From Luteimonas saliphila (GTDB taxonomy: Bacteria; Pseudomonadota; Gammaproteobacteria; Xanthomonadales; Xanthomonadaceae), in the NCBI RefSeq assembly GCF_016774335.1, contig NZ_JAETWA010000046.1, forward strand, positions 238,438-302,437: 64,000 nucleotides of DNA, read 5' to 3'. Positions 8,576-16,928 of this stretch are shown in pieces; within the stretch, counting starts at the first letter, position 1; each line of letters opens with the position of its first letter. The notes under the pieces are model-generated. The model was not told where the DNA came from. It ran no database searches and worked only from the letters and a program-made list of their open reading frames with translations. Both the position numbers and the translations under genes were made by a program.

Positions 8576-10246
8576 ATGCGCCTGACCGCGACGCTTGCCC
8601 TGCTGCTCGTGCCGTTCGCTTCCCATGCCGCCACGCCGCCCGCAAGTCCTGAAGTCGCCGCCTTCGCCGCCCGCACCGTCGAGGCCAACTGTGCGGCCGA
8701 TGCGCCCGGCATGGCGGTGCTGCTGGCGCGCGGCGACGAGGTGATCTACCGCGGCGCCTGCGGCCGGGCCAGCCTCGAACTGGGCGTGCCGCTGTCCGCC
8801 GACCACGTGTTCCGCACTGGCTCGGTGACCAAGCAGTTCGCGGCCGCAGGCGTGCTGAAGCTGGCCGAGGACGGCAGGCTGTCGCTGTCGGATCCGCTGT
8901 CGAAGTTCGTGCCGGGCTATCCGGGCGGCGACAGGATCACGGTGGAGATGCTGCTCAACCACACCTCGGGTATCCGCAGCTACACCGACATGCCGGAGGT
9001 GATGGCCGGCGGGTCGATCATGCAGGACCTGGGCACGGCGCAACTGGTCGATGTGTTCAAGGCGCAGGCCCCGGACTTCGCGCCCGGCGAAGGCTGGCAC
9101 TACAACAACTCCGGCTACGTGCTGGTCGGTGCAGTGATCGAGGCCGCCAGCGGCAAGCCCTGGCATGCCCATCTCGATGAGGTGTTCTTCAAGCCGCTGG
9201 GCATGGCCCACACCGGCTACGGCAACGAGGCGGACGCCGTCATCCCCGGACACGTCGGCGGCTACACGCGCAATGGCGAACGCTGGGCGCGGGCGCGCCA
9301 CCTGAGCATGACCCAGCCGCACGCGGCTGGCGCGCTGGTCTCCACCGTCGACGACCTGCACAAGTGGAACCGTGCGCTGCACGGGGGCGGGCTGCTGCGC
9401 GAAGACAGCTATCGCGCCATGGTCACCCCGCGCGGCAAGGCCGCGGAACACGACTACGGTTTCGGCATTTCCGTCGGCACCCTGCGCGGGCAGCCGCAGC
9501 TGCAGCACGGCGGCGGCATTTTCGGCTTCAGCAGTTACCTGCTGTACCTGCCCGGGGACGACGTGACCGTTGCGGTGCTCTACAACGCCGACGCCGGCCG
9601 GCCAGGCATGCTCGGCACCGGGCGCCTGGCCAACCTGCTGGCGGCCCAGGCGATCGGCAGGCCGTATCCGGACAAGAAGGCGATCGAGGTCGAGGCCGAT
9701 GCGCTGAGTCACTACGAAGGCGTCTATCGCATCGACCAGGACGCCGTGCGCGTGCTGCGTGTCAAGGACGGCGTGCTGACCTCACAGCGCACCGGTGGCC
9801 TGGCCCATGCGTTGATCCCGGTGGCGAAGGACACCTTCCTGTTCGAGGAAGGCTACTCGCGCATCGTGTTCGAACGCGATGCCGCGGGCGAGGTCGCGGC
9901 GATGCGCTTCTTCCCGGAGGACGAGGGCGAAGGCGAGCTGGTGCCGCGCAGCGGGGAACCCCTGCCGGCCGCGCGCACCGGACTGCAGCTGTCGCGCGAG
10001 GCGCTGGAACGCATCGTGGGCGAGTACGCGATCGGATCGATGGTGCTGAAGGTCTTCCTCGACGGCGACACGCCCAGGACGCAGCTCACCGGGCAGCCGG
10101 CGTTCGAGATATTCGCCGAATCGCCGTCGAAGTTCTTCCTGACGGTGGTCGACGCGACGCTGGTGTTCGCGCCGGAGACCGGCGCTGCCGAGACGGTGAC
10201 CCTGCGCCAGGGCGGCAGGGAGACGGTGTTCGCGCGCACGGACTAG
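8576..10246 (+). CDS. Secreted serine hydrolase (beta-lactamase / class C fold)
   Basis: A 556-aa protein with a signal peptide (residues 1-19, cleaved near SHA). The class C beta-lactamase/DD-peptidase domain occupies about 25-380: SxxK as SVTK (Ser83, Lys86), the Tyr motif as YNNSGY, and a third motif HGGG. Residues about 390-556 form an extra domain found in many serine hydrolase family S12 proteins, probably a small beta-barrel. Start at 8576 follows GGAGG 8 nt upstream. Likely substrates are D-amino-acid peptides, esters or beta-lactams; sequence alone cannot choose. It is transcribed alone after the patatin gene, 210 bp apart, and is not clearly in its operon. Confidence 0.85.
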   Translation: MRLTATLALLLVPFASHAATPPASPEVAAFAARTVEANCAADAPGMAVLLARGDEVIYRGACGRASLELGVPLSADHVFRTGSVTKQFAAAGVLKLAEDGRLSLSDPLSKFVPGYPGGDRITVEMLLNHTSGIRSYTDMPEVMAGGSIMQDLGTAQLVDVFKAQAPDFAPGEGWHYNNSGYVLVGAVIEAASGKPWHAHLDEVFFKPLGMAHTGYGNEADAVIPGHVGGYTRNGERWARARHLSMTQPHAAGALVSTVDDLHKWNRALHGGGLLREDSYRAMVTPRGKAAEHDYGFGISVGTLRGQPQLQHGGGIFGFSSYLLYLPGDDVTVAVLYNADAGRPGMLGTGRLANLLAAQAIGRPYPDKKAIEVEADALSHYEGVYRIDQDAVRVLRVKDGVLTSQRTGGLAHALIPVAKDTFLFEEGYSRIVFERDAAGEVAAMRFFPEDEGEGELVPRSGEPLPAARTGLQLSREALERIVGEYAIGSMVLKVFLDGDTPRTQLTGQPAFEIFAESPSKFFLTVVDATLVFAPETGAAETVTLRQGGRETVFARTD

Positions 10247-10375
10247 CGCGCGCTGCGCGCGCCGGCGTGTGGCGTGGTCAGGCCGCCGGTGGCGACAGGG
10301 GGAGCCGGGCGGCGTGGATGTCCGCCACGCGGTCCGCCGGCGGTCGTCGGGCCCGCGTGCGGTGCCGCAGCGGGC

Positions 10376-10987
10376 TCAGCCGTTCCACAGCACGTCCGGC
10401 GTGCGTGGGCATTGGCGCACCGGTTCGGGTTCGTCCTCGGTGCTGTCCAGTACCCAGCAGTCGTCGAGCACCGAGCAGTAGCACACGCGCAGCTCGATCC
10501 GGTGGCGCTCGCGATCGAGCGCGTTCCACAGCGGGTGCGCCGGCTGCGGCTTCGGCACGCGCAGGAGCGCGATCCATTCGTCCGCGCCGACCACGCGGCG
10601 CTGGATGCCGCTGCTGAGGAACTGCAGCTGGTCGCGCGCGGCGGCGCCGCCCTCGCCGGCGCAGCAACGCGCCAGCAGCGCGTCGATGTCGCGGACCGGT
10701 GTGCCGTCGTGCAGGAGCTGCGCCCAGCGCACGCGCGCCGGTCCGGTACCGCGATTGAGCAGGTCGATCGACACCTGCGGGTCGCCGTCGAGGGTGATGT
10801 TGCTGGTGCCGGTGATCAGCGAGGGCCACACGCTCGCCGCGAGCATGCGCTCCTGGGTGCGATTGGCGCTGATCGCGACGAACAGCGAGATCACCGAGAT
10901 CAGCACGACGCAGCCGCCCATCACCACCTCGTAGAGGCGCAGCGGACGGCGGCGTGCGGGACGGGCGACCGGCGACTCGACTGTCAT
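10376..10987 (-). CDS. Single-pass membrane protein, function unknown
   Basis: A 203-aa protein with one strong transmembrane helix at about residues 18-42 after a basic N-terminus (RPARRRPLR), indicating a cytoplasmic start and periplasmic C-terminal domain. That domain has several cysteines (CCAG near residue 110 and CYCS near 168), possibly disulphide-bonded. I recognise no family. The gene starts 25 bp after the stop of the indolepyruvate oxidoreductase gene on the same strand, so it is probably the last gene of that transcript. No link to the enzyme's function can be read from it. Confidence 0.7.
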   Translation of the reverse strand: MTVESPVARPARRRPLRLYEVVMGGCVVLISVISLFVAISANRTQERMLAASVWPSLITGTSNITLDGDPQVSIDLLNRGTGPARVRWAQLLHDGTPVRDIDALLARCCAGEGGAAARDQLQFLSSGIQRRVVGADEWIALLRVPKPQPAHPLWNALDRERHRIELRVCYCSVLDDCWVLDSTEDEPEPVRQCPRTPDVLWNG

Positions 10988-11012
10988 GCGCGACTCCCCT
11001 GACGTGGTCCGA

Positions 11013-14000
11013 TCAGGCCGCCTGCACGATGCGCAGCGGGTTGTTCCATTGCGCGAGCAGTTCGGCCTCGCGTGCCTTGGCCGCGTGCAGGTGCGCATCC
11101 TTGACGTGGCCGTAGCCGCGGATCTGCTCGGGGATCCCGGCGATCTCGGCCGCGAGATCGACGTTGCAGCCGTCGAGCCTGTCCAGCAATCCGCCGATGG
11201 TCGTCTCGTAGTCGTCGATCAGCCGGCGTTCCATCCGCCGCTCCTCGGTGCGGCCGAAGACGTCGAACGCGCCGCCGCGCAGGAACTTCAGCTTCGCCAG
11301 CAGACCGAAGGCCTTGAACACCCAGGGGCCGTACTCGCGCTTGACCAGTTCGCCGCGATCGTTCTTCTTCGCCAGCAGCGGCGGCGCCAGGTGGAAGTGC
11401 AGCCGGTAGTCGCCGTCGAACTGCTGCTCGACCCGCCGCAGGAAATCGCCGCTGGTGTACAGCCGCGCGACCTCGTACTCGTCCTTGTAGGCCATCAGCT
11501 TGAAGAAGTAGCGCGCGACCGCCTCGGACAGGTCGGTCGAGCCTGGCGCCTTCGCGCGCTCGGCCTCGCGCACCTTCGCCACGAAGTCCGAGTAGCGCCG
11601 GGCGTACTTCGCGTCCTGGTAGTCGGTGAGGAAATCGACCCGGCGCGCGATCAGCTCGTCGAGCGAGCGCGACAGGCGCAGGTCGTCCAGCGGCAGGAAC
11701 GCGACCGCATCGGTGCCGGCGTGCGCGGGCACGTGGCGCAGTTCGTCCTCGGCGCGCAGCGGCCGTGGCGCCGAGGTCGCGCCCCATTCGGTGCTCTCCC
11801 ACTCGCCCGGCGGCAGCGACTGCAGCGCCGCCGGCGTGTTCTCGGCGAGCGTGGGCGCGTTGCGCACCACGCCGGCCGCCTCGTAGACCGCTTCCGGATC
11901 GATCGCGGCCAGGCGACCCCAGGCGAACGCGGTCTTGTTCATCTCCACGGCCGCGCCGTTGAGTTCCACCGCGCGCATCAGCGAGTCCAGCGACAGCGGC
12001 ACCAGGCCGCGCTGCCAGGCGTAGCCGAGCATGAACAGGTTCGACGCGATCGCGTCGCCCATCAGCGCGGTCGCCAGCTCGGTGGCGTCGATCCGCAGCG
12101 GTGCCTGGCCGCCAAGCGCCTGGGTCACGGCCTGGATGATGTCGGCCGCCGGGAACTGCATGTCCGGTTGGGTGGTGAAGGTGCCCGGCATCGCCTCGTA
12201 GGTGTTGAGCACCACCTGCGAGCGCCCCGCGCGCAGCTTCGACAACGCCCAGTAGTCGTTCACCACCACCATGTCGCAGCCGAGCACGAGGTCGGCCTCG
12301 CCCGCGGCGATGCGCACGGCGTGGATGTCCTCAGGGGTCTTCGCGATGCGAATGTGGGTGGTCACCGCGCCGCCCTTCTGCGCCAGCCCGGTCTGGTCGA
12401 GCACGGTCGAACCGCGGCCCTCCAGATGCCCGGCCATGCCCAGCAGCGCGCCGATGGTCACCACGCCGGTGCCGCCGACGCCGGTGATGAGGATGTTCCA
12501 GGGCTGCGACAGGTCGCTGGCGAACGGTGGCTTCGGCAGGCTGCGCAAGCGCTCGACGGTGGGCCTGCCGCCACTGCCCGTGGCGCTGCCCTTGCGCGGC
12601 TTGCCGCCGTGCACGGTGACGAAGCTGGGGCAGAAGCCCTCGACGCAGCTGTAGTCCTTGTTGCAGTTGCTCTGGTCGATCTCGCGCTTGCGCCCGAACT
12701 CGGTGTCCTTCGGCAGCACCGACACGCAGAACGACTTCTTGCCGCAGTCGCCGCAGCCCTCGCACACCAGCGTGTTGACGAACACGCGCTTGGCCGGGTC
12801 CGCGATCTTTCCGCGCTTGCGGCGGCGGCGCTTCTCGGTGGCGCAGGTCTGGTCGAAGATCAGCACGCTCGTGCCCTTGACCTCGCGCAGGCGCCGCTGC
12901 ACCGCGTCGAGTTCGCGGCGGTCCTCGAATTCGGTACCGGAGGGGAAGATCGAGCGGTCGCGCCACTTGCCGATGTCGTCGCTGACCAGGACGATCGTGT
13001 ACACGCCTTCGCTGCGCACCTGGTGCGCGATCTGCGGCACGCTCAGGGTGCCGTCGACCGGCTGGCCGCCGGTCATGGCGACGGCGTCGTTGTAGAGGAT
13101 CTTGTAGGTGATGTTGACGCCGGCCGCGACCGACTGCCGGATCGCCAGCGAGCCGCTGTGGAAATAGGTGCCGTCGCCCAGGTTCTGGAACACGTGCGGG
13201 GTGTCAGTGAACGCCGCCTGCCCGCACCAGGTCACGCCCTCGCCGCCCATCTGGGTGAAGGTGTCGGTGCTGCGGTCCATCCACGTGACCATGTAGTGGC
13301 AGCCGATGCCGGCCAGCGCGCGCGAGCCTTCGGGCACGGTCGTGGAGGTGTTGTGCGGACAACCCGAGCAGTAGTGCGGCACGCGCGGGAACTGCGCGCG
13401 TGGCAGCGCCAGTTCGCCTTCCTTCTGCTCCATCCAGCGCAGCACCTCGCGGATGTGCGCGGTGTCGCGACTGCCTTCCGGGATGGACTGCTGCAGTCGG
13501 CGCGCGATCACGCCGGCGATGGTCGCGGGCGTGAGTTCGCCGGTGCTGGGCAGGATCCACTGGCCGGACTCGTCGTACTTGCCGACGATGGATGGACGGT
13601 CGCCCTCGAAGTTGTAGAACAGCTCCTTCATCTGGCTCTCGATGAAGGCGTGCTTCTCCTCGACCACCAGGATGTCGCGCAGGCCGCGGGCGAAGGCGCG
13701 GATGCCCAGCGGCTCCAGCGGCCAGGTCATGCCGACCTTGTAGACGCGGATGCCGAGTTCGCGGCAGCGCTGCGCGTCGAGGCCCAGGTATTCCAGCGCC
13801 TGCAGCACGTCGAGGTAGCTCTTGCCGGTGGTGACGATGCCGAAGCGCGCATCGTCCGCGTCCAGCACCATGCGATCGATGCGGTTGGCGCGCGCGAACG
13901 CCTGCGCGGCCTTGACCGCATAGCGGTGCAGGCGCATCTCCTGGTCCAGCGGCGGATCCGGCCAGCGGATGTTGAGCCCGCCCGGCGGCAGCTCGAAATC

Positions 14001-14735
14001 GTCCGGCGTGAGGATCTGCAACGCCAGCGGGTTCACGTCGACCGAGGCGGACGACTCGACGGTCTCGGCGATCGTCTTGAAGCCCACCCAGCGCCCGGTG
14101 AAGCGGCTCATCGCCCAGCCCACCAGGCCCATGTCGAGGATGTCCTGGACACCGGCCGGATTGAGGATCGGCATCATCGCGCTGGTGAATTCGCCCTCGC
14201 TGCCGTGCGGCAGGGTGGACGAGCGGCAGGCATGGTCGTCGGCGGCCAACGCCAGCACGCCGCCGTGGCGCGAGGTGCCGGCGGCGTTGCCGTGCTTGAA
14301 CACGTCGCCGCAGCGGTCCACGCCCGGGCCCTTGCCGTACCACATCGCGTACACGCCATCGACGGTCGCGCCGGGGAACAGGTTCGCCTGCTGGGTGCCC
14401 CAGACCATGGTCGCGCCGAGATCCTCGTTGAGCCCGGGCTGGAACTTCACGCCGGCCTCGCCCAGGTATTTCTTGGCGCGCCACAGTTCCAGGTCGAAGC
14501 CGCCCAGTGGGGAGCCGCGGTAGCCGGAGATGAAGCCGCCGGTGTTGAGCCCGGCCGCCCGATCGCGCAGCCGCTGCATCAGAGGCAGCCGCACCAGCGC
14601 CTGCACGCCCGACAGGTAGATGCGCCCCTCGGTGCGGATGTACTTGTGGTCCAGCGTGTAGTCGGGGTCGGTGACGCCGTGGGTCAGGCCGGTGTTCGCG
14701 GAGGCGGGGGAAGACAGTTCGGCGGTGCTGGTCAT
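11013..14735 (-). CDS. Three-domain indolepyruvate ferredoxin oxidoreductase-type protein
   Basis: A 1240-aa fused 2-oxoacid:ferredoxin oxidoreductase that joins the IorA-like and IorB-like parts. Visible in order: the alpha domain (start to about 400), the TPP-binding region with HYCSGCPHN near 457 and GDGTYF near 535, a cysteine-rich iron-sulphur region with CEGCGDCG near 658, the gamma domain with GVGGTGVVTIG near 750, and a long C-terminal DUF6537-type part. The reaction is TPP-dependent oxidative decarboxylation of an aryl- or branched-chain 2-oxoacid to acyl-CoA with reduced ferredoxin. Length fits the fused proteobacterial family (about 1150-1250 aa). The ATG at 14735 is chosen because homology begins soon after. 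Physiological substrate is inferred from family only. Confidence 0.92.
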   Translation of the reverse strand: MTSTAELSSPASANTGLTHGVTDPDYTLDHKYIRTEGRIYLSGVQALVRLPLMQRLRDRAAGLNTGGFISGYRGSPLGGFDLELWRAKKYLGEAGVKFQPGLNEDLGATMVWGTQQANLFPGATVDGVYAMWYGKGPGVDRCGDVFKHGNAAGTSRHGGVLALAADDHACRSSTLPHGSEGEFTSAMMPILNPAGVQDILDMGLVGWAMSRFTGRWVGFKTIAETVESSASVDVNPLALQILTPDDFELPPGGLNIRWPDPPLDQEMRLHRYAVKAAQAFARANRIDRMVLDADDARFGIVTTGKSYLDVLQALEYLGLDAQRCRELGIRVYKVGMTWPLEPLGIRAFARGLRDILVVEEKHAFIESQMKELFYNFEGDRPSIVGKYDESGQWILPSTGELTPATIAGVIARRLQQSIPEGSRDTAHIREVLRWMEQKEGELALPRAQFPRVPHYCSGCPHNTSTTVPEGSRALAGIGCHYMVTWMDRSTDTFTQMGGEGVTWCGQAAFTDTPHVFQNLGDGTYFHSGSLAIRQSVAAGVNITYKILYNDAVAMTGGQPVDGTLSVPQIAHQVRSEGVYTIVLVSDDIGKWRDRSIFPSGTEFEDRRELDAVQRRLREVKGTSVLIFDQTCATEKRRRRKRGKIADPAKRVFVNTLVCEGCGDCGKKSFCVSVLPKDTEFGRKREIDQSNCNKDYSCVEGFCPSFVTVHGGKPRKGSATGSGGRPTVERLRSLPKPPFASDLSQPWNILITGVGGTGVVTIGALLGMAGHLEGRGSTVLDQTGLAQKGGAVTTHIRIAKTPEDIHAVRIAAGEADLVLGCDMVVVNDYWALSKLRAGRSQVVLNTYEAMPGTFTTQPDMQFPAADIIQAVTQALGGQAPLRIDATELATALMGDAIASNLFMLGYAWQRGLVPLSLDSLMRAVELNGAAVEMNKTAFAWGRLAAIDPEAVYEAAGVVRNAPTLAENTPAALQSLPPGEWESTEWGATSAPRPLRAEDELRHVPAHAGTDAVAFLPLDDLRLSRSLDELIARRVDFLTDYQDAKYARRYSDFVAKVREAERAKAPGSTDLSEAVARYFFKLMAYKDEYEVARLYTSGDFLRRVEQQFDGDYRLHFHLAPPLLAKKNDRGELVKREYGPWVFKAFGLLAKLKFLRGGAFDVFGRTEERRMERRLIDDYETTIGGLLDRLDGCNVDLAAEIAGIPEQIRGYGHVKDAHLHAAKAREAELLAQWNNPLRIVQAA

Positions 14736-14932
14736 GGCGTGTTCGCTTGGCGGGCGGCGCGGGGGCGCCGCTGGCTGGACGCAGCACGGACGCCGCAGGT
14801 CCCGGGAAATCGTGTCAAGTGTAACAGTGCCCCCGGCGGCGCCGGCCCGGTTTGCGTGGGCTCCGGCATGGGTATACAACTGGCGGCAACAGGGTGGTCA
14901 CCGGCACGGGCCGGCGTGCCAAGGGGGCCGGG

Positions 14933-16774
14933 ATGTCACCCAACAGACAGCCGAATGCGCAAGGCGATCGCGGTGCCTGGGCGCGACGGCACAATCACGC
15001 ACTGGTCTCGCTGGCGCGGCGCGTCTGGCAGGACGACTGCACCCTAGAGAATGCATTCGCGGTGATCTGCGAGACGGCCGCGGAGACGCTCGAGGTCGAG
15101 CGGGTCAATATCTGGCGGCACGATACCGAAGCGCGACTGCTGCACTGCCTGCACCACTACGAGCGCAGCAGCGGCCGGCATACCCGGCCGTGCGACGCGC
15201 CGCTGCGTGTGGGCAACGATTACAGCGACGCGCTGGGCGAGGTGCGCGTCATCAACCTGGGCACCCTCGAACGCGAGGGCGACGACAGCGGGCTCGGCGA
15301 GTACCTGCGCCGGCATGGCATCGGTTCGCTGCTGGATGCCCCGGTGCGTTCGGCCGGGGAACTGCTCGGTGTGATCTGCCACGAACACGTCGGTCCGCCG
15401 CGGGTGTGGTCGCCCGAGGACCAGGCCTTCGCCGGCAGCATCGGCGACTACGTGGCCATGGCCCACGAGATCGACCGCCGGCGGCGCCTCGAAGGCCGCG
15501 TGCGTTACCTCGAACTGCACGACCCGCATACCAACCTGCCCAACCGCGACCACCTGCTGGAGGTGGTGCACTCGGCGCTGCGGCCGATGCATGGAGGCGA
15601 CAACGGCCTGGTCGCGATCCACCTCAACCTCGATGCCTCGCCGCACGAGGGCGACGCCGGCCACGAGCTGCTGGCGGAGGCCGCGGCCAAGCTGCGTGTC
15701 GAGCTGGACGGCAGCGCGACGCTGGCGCGGGTGCGCGGCAACGCCTTCGCCGTGCTGCCGCACAGGCACCTGCACGAGACCGAGGCGCTGAACCTGGCCG
15801 AGCGCTGCATCGACCTGGTCCAGGGCCACCTTGACCAGCGCCGCACCGCCACCATCGTCACCGCCGGCATCGCCTTCTCGCGCGACCTCGCCGCGCCTTC
15901 CGCCGACAACCTGCTGCGCAACGCCGAGACCGCCAGCCAGAACGCGCGCACCGCGCGCATGGTCCGCTGCGAGATCTTCGATGCCGAGCGCCACCGCGGC
16001 CTGGTCACCCGGCTGCGCCTGGAGCGGACCCTGCGCGAGGCCTTCGAGGCCGGCGACATGCGCGTGCATTTCCAGCCGGAGGTGGACCTCGACAGCGGTC
16101 GCTGGGTCGCGGCCGAGGCCCTGCTGCGCTGGTGCGACGGAGACGGCCGCTGCCGCCCGGCGCGCGAATTCATCGACATCATCGAAGGCTGCGGCCTGAT
16201 CGTGCCGATCGGCCGCTGGATCCTGCACGAAGCCTGCCGGATGGCGTGCCAGTGGCCGCTGCGCGATGGCCGCGGACCGAAACTGCGGGTCAACCTGTCT
16301 GCGCGCCAGTTCTCGCAGGCCGGCCTGGTCGAGGATGTCGTCGCGGCGCTGTCCGGGAGCGGCCTACAACCCGGGCGGCTGTGCCTGGAACTGACCGAGA
16401 GCGCGTTGCTGCCGGACGTGGACGCCGCCGCGCAGACGCTCACCCGCCTGCGCGAGCTCGGGGTGTGCGTCGCGCTCGACGACTTCGGTACCGGCTATTC
16501 CTCGCTGGCCTATCTCAAGCGCCTGCCGATCGACGTGATCAAGCTCGACCAGAGCTTCGTCGCAGGCCTGCCGGACGATCCCTACGACCTGGCGATCGTG
16601 CAGGCGGTCGCCGGTCTGGCGCGCAAGACCGGGGTGGACGTCGTCGCCGAGGGCGTGGAAACCCGGGCCCAGGCCCGCACCCTGCGCGAGTGCGGCGTCG
16701 CCCGCGCCCAGGGGTACCTGTTCTCGCGGCCGGTGGACCACGAGACGCTGCTGCAGGGCTTCGCGGCGGTGTAA
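14933..16774 (+). CDS. GAF - degenerate GGDEF - EAL c-di-GMP phosphodiesterase
   Basis: A 613-aa cytoplasmic signalling protein. A GAF sensor covers about residues 20-185. A GGDEF domain follows (about 195-345) whose catalytic motif has decayed to RGNAF, so it should not make c-di-GMP. The EAL domain (about 370-610) is intact: EAL at Glu395, NLSARQF, ELTES, DDFGTGYSSL, KLDQSF and EGVET are all present, predicting active c-di-GMP hydrolysis. The degenerate GGDEF may bind GTP as an allosteric domain, as known for related proteins. Start at 14933 has a GGGGG/GGG ribosome-binding region. TATACA at 14873-14878 is a possible -10. The signal sensed by GAF is unknown. Confidence 0.9.
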   Translation: MSPNRQPNAQGDRGAWARRHNHALVSLARRVWQDDCTLENAFAVICETAAETLEVERVNIWRHDTEARLLHCLHHYERSSGRHTRPCDAPLRVGNDYSDALGEVRVINLGTLEREGDDSGLGEYLRRHGIGSLLDAPVRSAGELLGVICHEHVGPPRVWSPEDQAFAGSIGDYVAMAHEIDRRRRLEGRVRYLELHDPHTNLPNRDHLLEVVHSALRPMHGGDNGLVAIHLNLDASPHEGDAGHELLAEAAAKLRVELDGSATLARVRGNAFAVLPHRHLHETEALNLAERCIDLVQGHLDQRRTATIVTAGIAFSRDLAAPSADNLLRNAETASQNARTARMVRCEIFDAERHRGLVTRLRLERTLREAFEAGDMRVHFQPEVDLDSGRWVAAEALLRWCDGDGRCRPAREFIDIIEGCGLIVPIGRWILHEACRMACQWPLRDGRGPKLRVNLSARQFSQAGLVEDVVAALSGSGLQPGRLCLELTESALLPDVDAAAQTLTRLRELGVCVALDDFGTGYSSLAYLKRLPIDVIKLDQSFVAGLPDDPYDLAIVQAVAGLARKTGVDVVAEGVETRAQARTLRECGVARAQGYLFSRPVDHETLLQGFAAV

Positions 16775-16878
16775 GCCCGCTCGGGGAACATGCTGCGCGC
16801 CGAAGCGGCGGGCGACCGTTGCACGTGACGATCGCCATGCGTTCGGCCGAGCACCGCGGCCATGAGGCGACACCGCAA

Positions 16879-16902
16879 CGGACACGGCCAGGGCCGTGTC
16901 CG
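16879..16902. terminator. Bidirectional hairpin between convergent genes
   Basis: CGGACACGGCC (16879-16889) and GGCCGTGTCCG (16892-16902) are perfectly complementary with a 2-nt centre. It lies between the phosphodiesterase stop and the S9 peptidase stop. No T-tract is present. Confidence 0.6.
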
Positions 16903-16928
16903 CGATGGCGTGCGGCCCGCGATCGGGG

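Noticed and set aside
10247..10300. Terminator after the serine hydrolase (GCGCGC palindrome near 10246-10262)
   Set aside because: The alternating GC run is self-complementary in many registers, with no defined loop or T-run.
14791..14819. Minus-strand promoter with a perfect TTGACA (14814-14819) for the indolepyruvate oxidoreductase gene
   Set aside because: No -10 sequence lies at 16-18 nt spacing, so the hexamer is probably coincidental.
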